A stretch of DNA of 64,000 bases from Blasia pusilla. Lineage: Eukaryota > Marchantiophyta > Marchantiopsida > Blasiales. The translations under genes were made by a program, and so were the position numbers. Each line of letters opens with the position of its first letter. Position 1 is the stretch's first letter. Below, in pieces: positions 47,252 through 60,517 of this stretch. The notes beneath the pieces were generated by a model. That model worked only from the letters and a program-made list of their open reading frames with translations, had not been told where the DNA came from and made no database searches. The stretch is from contig CM114275.1 in NCBI GenBank assembly GCA_050084515.1, positions 5,270,001 through 5,334,000 on the forward strand. Reading direction: 5' to 3'.

Positions 47252-48625
47252 CTATACTCGTCTCATCAAGCAAAGGAATCCTTCCTCTAACTCGGCCAAA
47301 CTCGTCCTCGTGATGGCGTTCACCAACTCCGTCTTTCTAGGCACCTCACGAACCAATCTAACGTCCGTCCGTTTGCCGTTAACCAAGACGCTCAACCTCA
47401 AAGGTCTCCGCCTCAGTTCCACCTCATACGCATCCAAGAACGTGTTCCCCAAGACTCCTCGATACCGTCCATCTCGCAAACTAGCCCTTCGTAAAATTCT
47501 CCTTCAACTCAAATACTCGCATCTCACAACTAGCCTAAAACCAGATCCAAGTCGGTGGGACTTGCCTCCTGTGAATCCTACTCTAATGGGTTCATCCGCC
47601 TTGGTGGTTGGCAATCCCAACGTTTTTACGATTCTCGGACTCAAGAATGAGTGCGAAGCACCTGTATCAACGAGCAACATCACATCGCCACAATTGTAGC
47701 AAATCACTTTGGCATTCGTTGACTTCGTAAACGGCGGCCCCTTTGGCTTCGCGTTGAGTTCCACTCGTTTCGCCGCTGGGGCAAGAGACCCTCCTTGGTC
47801 ACGCTCACCCCCATTCCAAACCCTCTTGGATGTCCCTTTGTTCTTCTGTAACTTAGAAAAACTTTTTGTCTCAAAGGGTTTCCGGTGTTGGACTTCATCG
47901 TCCCCAATCCGCTCGGCTAGTCTCAAGAGATCCGCGCACGTCTCTGGGATGTGAGGCATACGAAAGAGATCCTTCTGGGCACTCGGTTTGAGCCCACTTA
48001 GGAAGATCACCTTTTTAGTATGTTCATACGTGGAAAGTGCACTCATGAGTGCACTAAACTCTCGCACATAAGCGCCAAGTGATACACTCTGGCACAACCT
48101 CACCACCTCCATGCCATCGCGGTACTCTTGATATTCCAGAGTGAATCGGTTCCCAATCAACTCCTTGAAATCTTCCCTACTCAACATTTTCCCACGACCT
48201 AGATGTTCTTTGCGGTGAGCCGTCCACCAATGGAGAGCGTGATCCTTCAGAAACGTGACCGCTCTGATCACCTTGTCTTGTTCATCTGCCTTTTGCGCTT
48301 CGAAATAGAGTTCGAGTTCCGTTAGAAACTTGCTCACTTTCCGAGAACGCCCCATTCCTGTGAATGGCGTTGGCAAATTAGTCTTACAAAGCTTCTTGCC
48401 ACAACTAGAGGCTCCATTTGACTTGAATTCCGAGATCACCTTGCTCTGTTCAGCCATCTCGTCCGCCATCACCTTCATCAATCCCATCATTTGGGTATAA
48501 AAGGCCGGATCGTTTAAGTTTGGACCCGAAGGTCCCGCGGAAAGATTTTCGGTTGGAACATCCTCATGTCTGGGACTCGGCACTTCGGGAGTCGCAAATT
48601 CCTCCTCCGGCTCTGGGTCCGTCAT
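47252..48625 (-). pseudogene. gag-protease, chromovirus copy 3, with 165-bp in-frame deletion
   Basis: A frame of 373 codons from MTDPEPEEEF (ATG at 48623-48625) through SKVISEFKSNGASS, HWWTAHRKEHLGRGK and KMLSREDFKELIG to CYNCG. It then jumps straight to DVMLLVDTGASHSFLS of the protease. The deletion at about 47688 removes 55 codons: the rest of the zinc knuckle and the gag-protease linker. The N-terminal TGA of copy 2 is not present (CTGGG at 48571). The protease tail continues in another frame at 47252-47479. Confidence 0.85.
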
Positions 48626-48843
48626 TGATTAGTCTCTCGGCTTCTTTGCTTTGACTCGCGGTTTCTTGGGTTCTTCGCCCTTGGTCGCCATTTGCGAGTC
48701 GTCGCCTTTTCTCGATCTCCTCCCTGCGCCTCCTGCGTTCCTCCTCGGCGTTGCGGTCTTCCGCTACCTTTGAGTTCTCCCTAAACGCCCAGATCTTCAA
48801 CAATCCAAAGTTCACGCTCATCAAGGAATCGCTCGATACCACG

Positions 48844-50862
48844 TGTCGCGGGCGCCTACTCTCCTTGAACGTTAATCTTGTTTGTTGCGGAAGCGTCGCG
48901 TTGAGGGTCACGCTCTCAACGATGATCCGCATCCAAACACGACCGGTTAGTCGGATCTTGGACCAATCGGCGGGATTACTTTCCGAGTTTCGTCTCGGAC
49001 TCTCTTCAAGCTCAACCTTCCTAGTTTCGCGGTTTCCAACACGGGCAAGTCTCGAAAGACTTGGGGAGACTTTCAGTCGGTTGAGGAACTCAAACAAGTG
49101 TTTCGCGCCTAGTGGTTCCAATCATCCGATGAACATCCAATGAGTTCCTCACCAAGACTCGCACAAGTGAATCTCGGTTGGAATCCAAGTGTGGCGTACA
49201 AAGTCCACTCCCTTGGATCAGGTTTGGGTTTCGGATTTCCGCGCCAAACTCCCGTTCCATCCCGTGCCTCTGAAATGCCGTTTGGCGCCCAAAGTGGGGT
49301 TTCGTTTCCCGAGACATCTCGGAGAAGGTACTCCCTTACTAGTACTTTTGGGATGTCGGGGCCCCTACATTTAGGAAAGATACCCGGGCCTCTCCAATTG
49401 TCGCGCCCCCTACTCTCCTTGAACGTCAATCTTTAGTGTTGCGGAAGGCGTGCGTTGATGGGTCACGAACTCATCGCCCGATCTGCACCCAAACACGCAC
49501 TCTCATTGGTCGGTGCAGGCCAACCAGCGTTCAATCCATCGAGTCCTCAACTCGGCGTCTCATCAAGCTCAACCTTCCTTAATTCCTAGCTTCCAAAACA
49601 TGGCAAGTCCTTCAAGACTTGGAACATACTTCCTGGTTAGTCCAGGGATCTGAAACGGCCCTTGCGCGCCTAGCGATCCCAACTGTTCAACGGTCCTCGG
49701 GTGAGTTCTGAACCGAGACCCAAGTAATTGAGTCGCGGTGTGAAATCCAAGAGGGATGTCTAAAATCGCCTCAATGGACTTGGTGCAGGTTTTCCAACCC
49801 AACGCCCAAACTCACGTTCCGTTCCATGCCCTTGAGCCGCCCCGCGGCGCCCAAAGTGGGGTTTGGGTTCCAAGCACTCTCGGAGACCTTCCCCCTTACT
49901 AGTACTTCTGGGGTTCTCCAATAACCCCTCCCCTATGGGAAAAGAGGGTCGGGCCCTTCATTGTGGTCCTCAACCCGACTCCACTTACGTTTTCGGATTG
50001 TATGTCGGCCGCTGCTTATGCGTTTGCAGCGATCTTTGGTGCGTTTGAACCGGCTCTCCATAAGCTTTCTAACGCACCCTTATTCGTTCCAAACGCATTT
50101 TGGCGCTAAAAGTTATGGCCATAAATACAGTCGGAAACTCTCAAACGCTAGTGGCGTTCCAAATCCGGATCTTTCCTTTGGCAACCCACTTCCTAGACTC
50201 GACTTCTTTCAAGTCTCATTCCGCGTTTGGTCCAGGTTTCTGAGTCGCGACCATAACATCTGAAACGCGACTCCTCGCTCACGTCTCGTCTCGTCCCTTG
50301 TCTCCTCTTTGAGACAACTCCAACGCGCAAACCATCTTAGCGTGAGCCCGCTAATGTTCCGATGTTCCGCTTGGCACTTGTTTGGTCATGAGGGTCGCGA
50401 CACCAATTGGTCCTCAACCCGATTGCTCTCTCAATCGTTTTCGGCCAATATCTCAGCCTCTACTTTTGCGTTTGCTAAAATTTTTGTGCGTTAGGCGTCT
50501 CAAGATCAGCTTTCCAACGCGTGCCACTTGTCCCTTAACGCATCTTGAAGCCCAACGTTATGGTCCTAAACATAGTCAAATTCTCCCAAACGCTAGTCGT
50601 GTTCCAAATTGGTTCTCACCTCTTTGGCCCTCCCAAGACTCACCTGACCTCAAGTCTCGGCTCGCGTTTGGTCTAGGTTTCCTGGTCGCGACCAATAACG
50701 CATGAAACGCACAACTCTGTTCCGCGTTTCGTCTCTTAGACTTTTCCAAGAGATTCTTCCAAACGCCTCTCCAAAGCGCAAACCTCGCAGCGTGAGTTCC
50801 TTTGAGTTATGATGTTTCGCTTGGCGCGTATTTGGTGTTGTTTGGTTATGAGGGTTGCGACA
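48844..50862 (-). repeat. LTR-A copy 5 (5' LTR) with nested LTR-B
   Basis: Same arrangement as 31904-33923, followed by CTCCC (50863-50867). More small deletions than copy 4, many at CTG/CAG. Confidence 0.85.
49399..50402. mobile_element. Solo LTR-B, copy 2
   Basis: TGTCGCG...GCGACA flanked by CCAAT at 49394-49398 and 50403-50407. Same insertion point as 32472, so duplicated with its host and not inserted separately. Confidence 0.85.
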
Positions 50863-51399
50863 CTCCCCCTTACTAGAACTTATGGGGATCTTTGGAGTCC
50901 CCCTAACTTTAGGGAAAGATAGTCGGGCCCCTCAAATTGGCCCTCAATCCGATTGCTCTCACAATTGTTTTTGGCCAATATCTTAGCTTGCTCTTACGCA
51001 TTTGCTAATATTTTTAGTACGTTGGAAGCATCTCAAGATAAGCTTTCCAATGCGTTTTTATTTGTCCCAAACGCATCTTGGGGCTAAAAATTATGGTCCA
51101 AAAACATAATCAAATTCCCCAAACGCTAGTCGTGTTCCAAAAGTGGTTCTCACCTCTTTGGCAACCAACCTTCCAAAACTCAACTCATCTCAAGTGTTGG
51201 TTTGCGTTTGGTCTAGGTTTACTGGTCGTGACCACTAACGCATGAAACACACAACTCTATTCCGCATTTCGTCTCTTGGAATTTTCCAGAGACCTTCCAA
51301 AGCCCCTCTCAAGCGCGATCATCGCGGCGTGAGTCCACTTGAGTTATGATGTTTCGCTTGGCGCCTATTTGGTGTTCGTTTGGTTATGAGGGTCGTAAA
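50863..51399. repeat. LTR-C, right part, copy d
   Basis: Near copy of 33924-34463, ending GGTCGTAAA before GTAACCAAGTCTC. Confidence 0.75.
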
Positions 51400-51549
51400 G
51401 TAACCAAGTCTCAAAGTCGCTCTCTATTTCAACCTCGAGGAAACATTGACCAAAGATTGATCATGAAGTGACTACAACAATAGTCTCAGAGCTCAAAACT
51501 AGTTCTTAGTTCAAGCTTGAACCTTGCCCACACCCTACTCCCAACTTTA

Positions 51550-51599
<50 letters not shown>

Positions 51600-53377
51600 C
51601 AAGCTTAGACAGGCACACCATGACATAAATATGGTGAGAGGACTCTCGGAATCCAAAATCGTGTCGACAAATTCATGCCATGCGATGCTCCGAAAGGATT
51701 ATTCTTTGTGCATGGATCCGCCATATTGTATAATCGTGACGCCTTGTTTTGTCACGGCGATTGAAAGAACACCTTGAAGCGAGTTCTTTTTGGTTGTCGC
51801 CGCGCTTCACAAGTTTTGCGGGGCGATGTTCATGTGGGTCTATCCACCAGGGGGCGTGATTCAACATCATAGAAAAGTTTTTCACGAGTGTCATTCTTTG
51901 CCCAAAGTGTACTTTTTAGAGAACTATGGAGGCTTGCAAGGCCTGTACAAAGCTTGTACATACATGTTACTTTTGTCCGGAATAATTTAGGTCTAAAATG
52001 TCTCTTATTCCAATTCTTTCCGGGATGATCACACTCCTTACATGGGACCAGAGTACACCTCTTTTTCCTTTGGGGTTGCGAATAAATCTGATTATCAAAC
52101 TGAGGTCATGCTTGTGCCTTTGTCTTTGCCGCTATGTTTCTTCCTATCCCAACAATGGAGGTGGGGTCTTTTGCAAGTTAATTTTTACGGTGCATTGCAT
52201 TGCGGGCATTCTTATTAGTAATGATAAAATTGCATCTTCCATATCCATCTACAATTTTAAACTCCAAAGTATAAGTTTCCTTTATATCTGTTTAAATTTA
52301 TGCTTACTTTTATTTTCTCATATAAATAGCTATAAATATTATTCGTTGGCATTTTCTGGAGCTATAAGTTTATTTTTCGTTCAGTATAGAGGGTGTTGGT
52401 ACAAGAAACGATATTCTCTTAATGATTTAGAAGACTTTTCAATCGGCTTCCGAGTTGGTATCGGAGGATGCGGACTAAGAACAGCCGGACCCGGCAAAGT
52501 AAAGGATGTCGCCCTTTTCATCAAACCTTGATGGGTTTTCCATCAAGCGTTTTTATTGGAAGTTTATCATTTTCATCAACTTACGGAATTCCTCTTGGAG
52601 CGGCTCACCAACTCCCGAAGACGCTTATGTCGAACTCCGAAGCAACGCTTGCCGTGAACTCCGGCAAGTGAAGCGCACATGAAGCCGTCGCACTCGGGAT
52701 TCCAAGTTCCATCTCCTTCCCGAATCCCGCGGCAAACGAACCCGTTCTTGTCACCGCTTCAAAAAACATCGCGGACTCTGGAGTACGCGGCAAAGAGAAG
52801 GAAGAGCCTGTTTGTTCCTCGCGCGATACCACAGTGGCCCACCGCGGCCAACTCCATGGCAACGCGACTCTGCGCGCCGGTGCATCCGTGCCCTCGGCAA
52901 TCGAAGTCTCATCCGCGGAAACGGAAGCGCGCATGAAGTATCTGTCATCCATCCGTGCACTCGGAATCAGGATTCCAAGTTCCATCTCGGCCGAATGCCG
53001 CAGCGATACGATGCCATTATTTGTCACTTTGCGTCGAAAACATCACGGATTCTTGCGAGGGTACGCTGATAGAAGTTCGTCGCGCGATAACACACTTTCG
53101 TTGCCCAACTCCATCGCCGGCTATGGAACGCCGACTCGACGCTGAATCATCGGCATTCGAAGTCTCATGCGTCTCCCGCGACGTTCGTCTCTTCGCTTCA
53201 TGGATCAAGACCAGACTTGACTGTGGTGATGCTCGCTAGTGCATTGCCGACATACTCTCTTCGTTTGAAAAAAGGACTCTATGCGGACATTGTTGAGTCC
53301 GTTTGATAAAACCATAAGCTAAATGTACCAAGTAACGAAATGAGCAATATAATCCCTTCGCCTTCCGACATCAATTT
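51400..53377. repeat. U2 block 3, upstream region with internal deletion
   Basis: Matches block 2 from 34464 to about 36046, then jumps near 52914 to the 5' flank of the second U2 gene (from about 38047). The first U2 gene and the ~2-kb spacer are lost. Confidence 0.75.
51555..51595. repeat. (CT)n microsatellite, ~41 bp
   Basis: Same site as 14442 and 34619, shorter. Confidence 0.95.
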
Positions 53378-53565
53378 ATACCTTTCGGCCTTTTGGCTAA
53401 GATCAAGTGTAGTATCTGTTCTTATCGGTTTAATATACGACACGAGGGTCATCGACCCTCACGATATTAATCTTATTTCTCTCGGGTGAGGAGTCGGGCG
53501 GACTTGTCGCCCAAGCCCTTCCAGTGTCGCCTAGGTATCTCACTACCTCCGGGCCGCGCATTTCA
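53378..53565 (+). ncRNA. U2: U2 snRNA, copy 5 (variant)
   Basis: Corresponds to the second gene of each pair. It keeps the TAAGATCAAGTGTAGTATC core and the GAGGGTC-ATC-GACCCTC stem. The 5' end lacks two bases (ATACCTTTCGGCC), ATATCTGATACG reads ATATACGACACG, the Sm region reads ATTTCTCTCGGG and the terminal loop TATCTCAC. The 3' end is altered (GGGCCGCGCATTTCAT). Probable pseudogene, with the same caution about CNG-linked errors. Confidence 0.75.
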
Positions 53566-54990
53566 TATTCCCAAACGAGGATCCCCAAGGAAACTAAGAA
53601 GGACTGTCTGCATGATCCCACCTCGACGTGTAGAATAGGCATAGATGCATGGTCTGAACTTTAAGGGCAAACGTGTACACTCAGGATCGTTTCCATAGCG
53701 TGGCACTCCCTCGCTTTTAGCGAGTAGTTCCACACCTTTCTTCCTAATATCTATGGAGACATGGGTTGTTGGAAACCAAGGCCTGAAAGTGAGGGTAGTA
53801 GTTAGGATGGAACCATTTTTAAGGAATCCGAAATTCAATAGGTTTGTATTTTCACGTGTTACCCTTGAAGTTCTTAATAGGGGACAAGTGGCTCGGAGAC
53901 CCGAGATTTGCAACAACATGCCCTTCGTGCAATTTAACTCTCGAGACACACTACTAGTTCTTCTACTTCTTAGGTAGGGTCTCAGGCCCCACCTAAGTCT
54001 CCCACTTTGCAAGAGGAGCAAACCACCAAATCTAGATTATAATTGGAGACCCTATAAGGACGATTAGACCAAATAGTCGAATAGTAGGACAAGATAACAA
54101 CGAGTTTGAGTTTCATCCCTTGAGAAAATGTATAGAAAATGATTTTTAATTAATATTTAAATTAGTTTATATTATAATGAATGATCATTTATGATTATAA
54201 TGAATGAGTGTACAATAAGATAAACTAGTGGGATGATTTCAAAAAAATAACAAAATTTCCCTTAATTCATATTTGATAAGAGAAAATGAATTTTAATGAA
54301 GAAGGAATACATGTTGTGTAAAGTTTGTAGAAGGAGAATTAGTAAGGGAGTGGGGTATCATTTAAATTTTAATTGAAGAGTAAAATTATTTAGAAGAGTT
54401 GAATGTTATTACTCTTCTAAGATTCAAGAAAATAGAAAGCATATTTAAATTTTGAAAGGAAAAATATAACTATTTTTAAAGATAATCATTTTTGATTTTT
54501 TAGGAAAGATAAATGAATTTTAATGGAAAAAGGAAATTATTATCTTTAAATTTTCTAAATTTTAGAATTATTAAAAATATCATTTCCATGCTAACTAGTG
54601 GACTATAATTACCACTGTTAAGTAGGATTTTAAGCCCAAGATATGGGAGGCTAAAGACCTTACTCCATGGCGCTCTAACCGCTTAGTGGCCGACGGTTCT
54701 CACTGATTTCCATAATCGAAAGTGAGAACAACCAATCTTTTAAATTTCTTGCACAAGGATCGAAACCCTTTCTTGCGCCCCACAAAGTTTTGAATCTGAC
54801 TCTGTAGAAATTAAAAACATTGAAGATATCTCAAACGCCGGAGTAGGTGAATGACACTAGCGCTTGGGATAAGGCCCTAAGGGATGGTGGGGTTGAGTAG
54901 TAAGTCCCAAGGATTCAAGGATGTTAAACTCTCGGAGGTTAAGGATGAAATTGAGGTTTGAGAACACATCTTTGAACTTCCAAATTTGAG
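53566..54990. repeat. U2 block 3, downstream region
   Basis: Near copy of 38694-40140. AT-rich between 54120 and 54590. No gene recognised. Confidence 0.65.
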
Positions 54991-55219
54991 TACATTGGTA
55001 ACACCAAAACCATTCAACATATTCAAACTTCAATTGCCCGAGCTAGATTCAACCCAAAGTCGATGCACTTGTAAGTAATATTTGGGGATCCTAATGGAAT
55101 GCCTAAATGGATTTGTACAATGTAATCTATTGAATGTGATGACGATATTTTAGGTAGTAGCGGCTATGTGTCTAGAAGCAACACTGGGTCTAAAAGCAAC
55201 TGTAAGTGAGCAGGGGTTG

Positions 55220-55479
<260 letters not shown>

Positions 55480-55906
55480 CTTCTCTGATATAACAAGGGT
55501 CTGAGTTCAGAAGAACCCCATCACTCAAGTAGTTACTGCTCTGACTTACTCCGCTCTTGATGGGTTCATGTGCATCTATCAATATCGCCAACTATCCAAA
55601 ACCGATGAGACGTCTGAAACACATCATTGTTGAGTGCATCAAAGGTGTAGACACAATACATTGCATTTATGAACGTAAGCACACTCGCCTCGGATCCCCT
55701 TTACCAAAGTCATAAAAGTGAAGTCTTGGGTAGTCAAAGTCCCCGCTTCAATATTTACAAAATATTCAAATGTGTAATAAGCACGACATCTTAATTACGT
55801 ATATGTGTTTTTCTAGCATCTCTATAATGCATAATTAAGATGGTTGTGTTCATAATTGAACATGATAATTTCTACTTTGGAAAAATGGCGTGGAAGATGA
55901 ATATTT

Positions 55907-56317
55907 TTGTTTAGACTCTGTAGTCTACCCTTTGAAGCGAGGGTGAACATCTTGAAGAATAGTAGGCAAATAGGGATATTCGATTGGATAATGGCCTTGC
56001 CTAATGCTACAAGGGCTAGGATATTATATCATGCTACTCGAGTATGGGTGTTGTGGCAACCATTTAGAGTACATAGGAATCCTCAAAAATTCAGATTCCA
56101 TCTTAAAGATCGTGACAGATATGTTAGGTTCTCACACTTTGAGATATGCCATGAGGATCGGTATACATTGATGGCATGGTTGATGGTCGGAGTGGTCCTA
56201 AGAATGACCCTTCAAATCTGTCACAATGGGTTGGGACTGGCCAACAAGGAGGACCAAGATACAAAGATAGTGAAAGTTATGGATCTGATCAATTATGAAA
56301 TTGGCATCGGTGGTTAA
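55907..56317 (+). pseudogene. Block X open frame, copy 2 (shifted near its start)
   Basis: Same unrecognised protein as 40753-41244 over about 130 residues with a few substitutions. The first codons are out of frame because of changes near 55887-55905, including one at a CAG, and it ends early (GGTTAAGAGG for GGTCAAGAGG). Confidence 0.35.
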
Positions 56318-56565
56318 GAGGTTCAAGTTTGATATGAGTTTTGTAGTTTTTGGGAAGGTATCCTTCATGGAGCACATGTGTGCATTAGATCTACTCGTAA
56401 ATTAGTATCATGCAGAGTTTGTATTTGCTGCTTGAGGGTTAGCGATGGTGCAACCTGGCAGAGAATACCGAGCCTCGAGGCGTATTGGTGATCATAGCGG
56501 CTTTTGGCCAACCCCATCACCCTGGTGGACCTTATTTGTGATGTATACTAATTTTTTTCTCAATT

Positions 56566-56876
56566 TAGGTCCCGCGGAAAGATTTTCGGTTGGAACATCC
56601 TCATGTCTGGGACTCGGCACTTCGGGAGTCGCAAATTCCTCCCACGGCTCTGGTCCGTCATTGATTAGTCTCTCGGCTTCTTTGCTTTTGACTCGCAGTT
56701 TTCTTGGTTCTTCGCCTTGGTCGCCATTTGCGAAGTCGTCGCCTTTTCTCATATCTCCTCCTCGCTCTTGCGTTCCTCCTTGGCGTCGCGGTCTTTGGCT
56801 ACCTTGAGTTCTCCCCAAACGTCGGATCTTCAACAACCAAAGTTCACGCTCATCAAGGAATCGCCTCGATACCACG
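56566..56876 (-). mobile_element. Chromovirus leader and gag-start fragment
   Basis: Starts within AGGTCCCGCGGAAAGATTTTC of gag and runs through the leader to a primer site altered at its CTG (CGCCTCGATACCA). Joined to LTR-A copy 6. The rest of this element is absent. Confidence 0.75.
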
Positions 56877-57900
56877 TGTCGCGGCACCTACTCTCCTTGA
56901 ACGTTAATCTTGTTTGTTGCGGAAGCGTGCGTTGATGGGTCACGCTCTCAACGATGATGCATCCAAACACGCACGCCGGTTAGTCGGGTCTTGGACCAAT
57001 CGGCGGGATTACTTTCTGAGTTCTCGTCTCAGATTCTCTTCAAGCTCAACCTTCCTAGTTTCGCGGTTTCCAACACGGGCAAGTCTCGAAAGACTTGGGG
57101 ACTTTCGGTTGGTTTAGGAACTCAAACGGCGTTTCGCGCTTAGCGGTTCCAACTGTCCGATGAACATCCAATGAGTTCCTCACCAAGACTCCGCGAAGTG
57201 AATCTCGAGTTGGAATCCAAGTGTGGCGTACAAAATCCACTCCCTTGGATCAGGTTTGGGTTTCGGATTTCCGCGCCAAACTCCCGTTCCATCCCGTGCC
57301 TCTGAAACGCCATTTGGCGCCCAAAGTGGGGTTTTGTTTCCCGAGACATCTCGGAGAAGGTACTCCCCTTACTAGTACTTCTGGGGATCTCCGGGGGCCC
57401 CCTACATTTAGGGAAAGACACCCGGGCCTCTCCAATTGGCCCTCAACCCGATTGCTCTCTCAATCGTTTTTGGCCAATATCTCAGCCTGTACTTATGCGT
57501 TTTCTAAGATCTTTGGTGCGTTGGAAGCGCCTCAAGATCAGCTTTCCAACGCGCCCCTGTTTGTCCCGAACTCATCTTGGATCTCAACGTTATGGTCCTA
57601 AACATAGTCAGATTCTCCCAAACGCTAGTCGTGTTCCAAACTGGTTCTCACCTCTTTGGCAACCAACCTCCCAAGACTCAACTCACCTCAAGTCTCGGCT
57701 CGCGTTTGGTATAGGTTTCCTGGTCGCGACCAGTAACGCATGAAATGCACAACTCCGTTCCGCGTTTCGTCTCTTAGACTTTTCCAAGAGACTCTTCCAA
57801 ACGCCTCTCCAAAGCGCAAACCTCGCAGCGTGAGTTCCTTTGAGTTCTGATGTTTCGGTTGGCGCGTATTTGGTGTTGTTTGGTTATGAGGGTCGTGACA
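56877..57900 (-). repeat. LTR-A copy 6 (shared LTR)
   Basis: 1024 bp, TGTCGCGG...GTGACA. Leader and primer site on the left, polypurine tract (57901-57913, CTAACCCCTCCTT) on the right: a second example of an LTR shared by two tandem element copies. No LTR-B. Confidence 0.85.
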
Positions 57901-58569
57901 CTAACCCCTCCTTAGAAGGTTGATGTTCTCATCAACGCAAACCTTATGAATGTTAAGTTCTGGGAAGCCGACCCCTTAACACAAAATCGCGTTCTGGTAG
58001 CTAACCCGCAATTCCTCTTTTGACTTAAGTCTTAGGTTGTCGCTTGTAGCACTTAGACTTATTAGCTTATGCTTTCTGATGAGCCTAGACTAGTTTTGCT
58101 GAACTAATCTAACTATCAAAATAAGCTCACTAAGTATGCAACCTAACACTTCACTCACTATTTGTAAACAACCGCCTGTCTACCTAGCTAACTAGTACTA
58201 CTTTTGGGTCACAGACTCCACCTAGGGCGCGTCACTAAGTTCAGTCATGAAACATGAATGAGATCACCACAAACCCCAAGAGACTCATCTTCCTTCGAGC
58301 GTTAGGGCGATCCCAAATGCTAGTACTTCAACACTTGGTCCTGATCTAGATGCCTTATCTGAATACAAGCTCTCACCTCAAATACTCATTGTTTGGTCTC
58401 CTTGACTTACATCTTAAGCACATGAAGAACTACTCATTTGCCTTGCACAAACCAAACTCAAAATTACAATACAAGCATCGAATCTCCAAATCCATGTCTT
58501 CTTTATTGCAACAACTAAACCTTTCTAGTTACAACGGGTTATCGGCCCAAGCTTTCCGGTCACAAGTTA

Positions 58570-58770
58570 TGTCCATTGCTTCTAACGACGTGCCTTTTTG
58601 CATCCATCTAAAGTCACGCAATGCTTCTTGCGCATGTTCTAGATCCGCCTCCGCAATCCAAGTCGCCTCTTTCACATGATAGCCCTTTCCACTTGACCAA
58701 GTACTCGATTTGGTGGCCCTACGCCTGGAACGCAGAATGGTCTCAACCTCAACTTGGTTCCTCATTTTCG
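58570..58770 (-). pseudogene. Chromodomain, chromovirus copy 4
   Basis: ATWIAEADLEHAQEALRDFRWM is readable. The upstream LVKWKGY part is shifted (SSGKGYHVKEATW) by indels near 58690-58720. Confidence 0.65.
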
Positions 58771-58786
58771 ATGACCGGTTGTGGTC

Positions 58787-59870
58787 TCAACATCCTCCTT
58801 CGCCCGGGCACGCTGCTTGTCTTGAAGATACTTCTTCAATAATGACACATGGAAAGTCCGTGAATCTTGAACTCGTTTGGCGGCTCAACGTGTATACATC
58901 CTCAAACGGCTTTGCCTTGATCACATACGGTCCATCATACTTGGTGACAATTTCGCGGACAATTCCTTGAAGAGTGAGATTCTTAACACTCAACCACACT
59001 TGTTCCCCAACTTGAAACTCACTTGGCGCCGACTTTTGTTAGCATGCTTTACGTACCTTAGTTGAGCCTTGGCGAGACTTTTCTCGCCGCTCTTGTCGTT
59101 CTGCATTTCCGGTAACAAACATTCCTCCGTTGTTTGACGAGTGTGTGTTGATGTATTGCCCTTCGAAAGAGCTAAGTCAAGAGGCCCTTCGGTTCTCTTT
59201 GATACGCGGAAAAACAGATTCTCGGTTGCGAGAATGCTTAGTCGAGTTGTAACAATACTCAGCCATACTTAACCACTTGGCCCAATCTCTTTGGTCCGCA
59301 CTAACGTAATTCCGTAAGTATTGGTTTCGACCGAAGTTTACTTTTTCCGTTTGCCCATCCGTTTGAGGATGGAAGGCCGTACTAAAGCGAGTTTGGTCGG
59401 AACCTCCTGAATAGATGTTTCCAAAAGGCACTTTGGTAAACTTCGGATCCCGATCGGACACAATGCTCCTAGGCAATCCGGCGCCGCCACCAACCATCCA
59501 GGAATAGTCGGAAGTCGTGTAGGCCGTCGAGACTCTCTTGTCGGCACAAACCTCCCCAACTTGCTAAACCGATCAACTATCACAAGTATAGCGTTGTATC
59601 CCTTAGATTCTGGAAGACTCGTGATGAAATCCATGCTAATGATTTGCAGGGGTCCCTCCGGGATTGGCAAAGGATGAAGTAAGCCTTGTTTCTTCGCATA
59701 AGACACGCGGTTCGCTTGGCAGTCACGATGTTTTCACATATTGAGCAACATCTTCCTTCATGTTGGGCGAGAAGAACCTCTTAGACAAAACAGCAAGAGT
59801 GGATTTCTCCCCTTTGTGTCCCGCCAAAGGTCCATCATGACATTCCACAAACACCTTGCATTGGTCCGTA
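58787..59870 (-). pseudogene. Integrase, chromovirus copy 4
   Basis: Shows SYAKKQGLLHPLPIPEGPLQIISMDFITSLP, SDRDPKF, STAFHPQTDGQTEKVN and NYVSADQRDWAKWL, then the C-terminal KYDGPYVI at about 58930. At least three frame changes lie between 59177 and 59540, where relatives are open. Confidence 0.8.
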
Positions 59871-59889
59871 GCTTGCCTTGGCCTACATA

Positions 59890-60514
59890 GATCCTGCTCT
59901 GCTTAAACCTTAGCAAGCCGTGTCTCAAACTCAGATTGGCCACCTTCTCGCCCCGCTTTAACTTCCCAAGGTACTCCTCGCTTTGCATCCTTCATGTATC
60001 CTTCACGAATCCTTCTTTCCAAGTCTGTTTCATTAGGGAACATTGCTCTCAACACTTGTGTCGTCGATGGCATGTGTTCATCCCTGCGACTTAACGCATC
60101 TGGAATGACATTGTCTTTCCCTAGCTTGTGGATTTGCTCCACATTCATCAACGCCAAGGTATCATGCCACCGAAGTTTTTTTGGCGTCACGCGATCCCGG
60201 GTCTCAAAATACTTGAGCGATATGTTATCGGTGAATACTCGAGTCCTGTGAAGTCCCAAACAGTGACGCCACTTCCTCAAGCAATGAACCACCGCAAACA
60301 ACTCTTTCTCATGAGTAGGCCATCTCCTTTCGGTGTCGCTAAGCTTCTTGCTTTTGTATGCTACAGGTCTCCCTTTTTGCACTAACATTCTTGCAATCGC
60401 GAAATCACTAGCATCCGTGTGCACCTCGAACGGTTGTTCAAACTCCGGCGTTTTAATCGGTTCTCGCAAGAGGATCTCTTTGACTCGATTGAACGCTTTA
60501 TCCACTTCCTTGGT
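59890..60514 (-). pseudogene. RNase H, chromovirus copy 4
   Basis: A long frame, 59903-60505, from FEVHTDASDFAIARMLVQKG through LFAVVHCLRKW, VFTDNISLKYFETRD and HKLGKDNVIPDALSRRDEHM: the best-preserved RNase H here. Separated from RT by the shared TGA. Confidence 0.85.
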
Positions 60515-60517
60515 TCA

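Larger units (their letters stand above)
46097..48843 (-). mobile_element. Ty3/gypsy chromovirus interior, copy 3 (3' half missing)
   Basis: Retains the leader, gag, protease, RT and the start of RNase H. Integrase, chromodomain and 3' LTR are absent because the sequence breaks into block G at 46096. The 5' LTR is 48844-50862. It shares the TAG at 46823-46825 and TGA at 46280-46282 with the other copies. The primer site has lost a base at its CTG. Confidence 0.85.
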
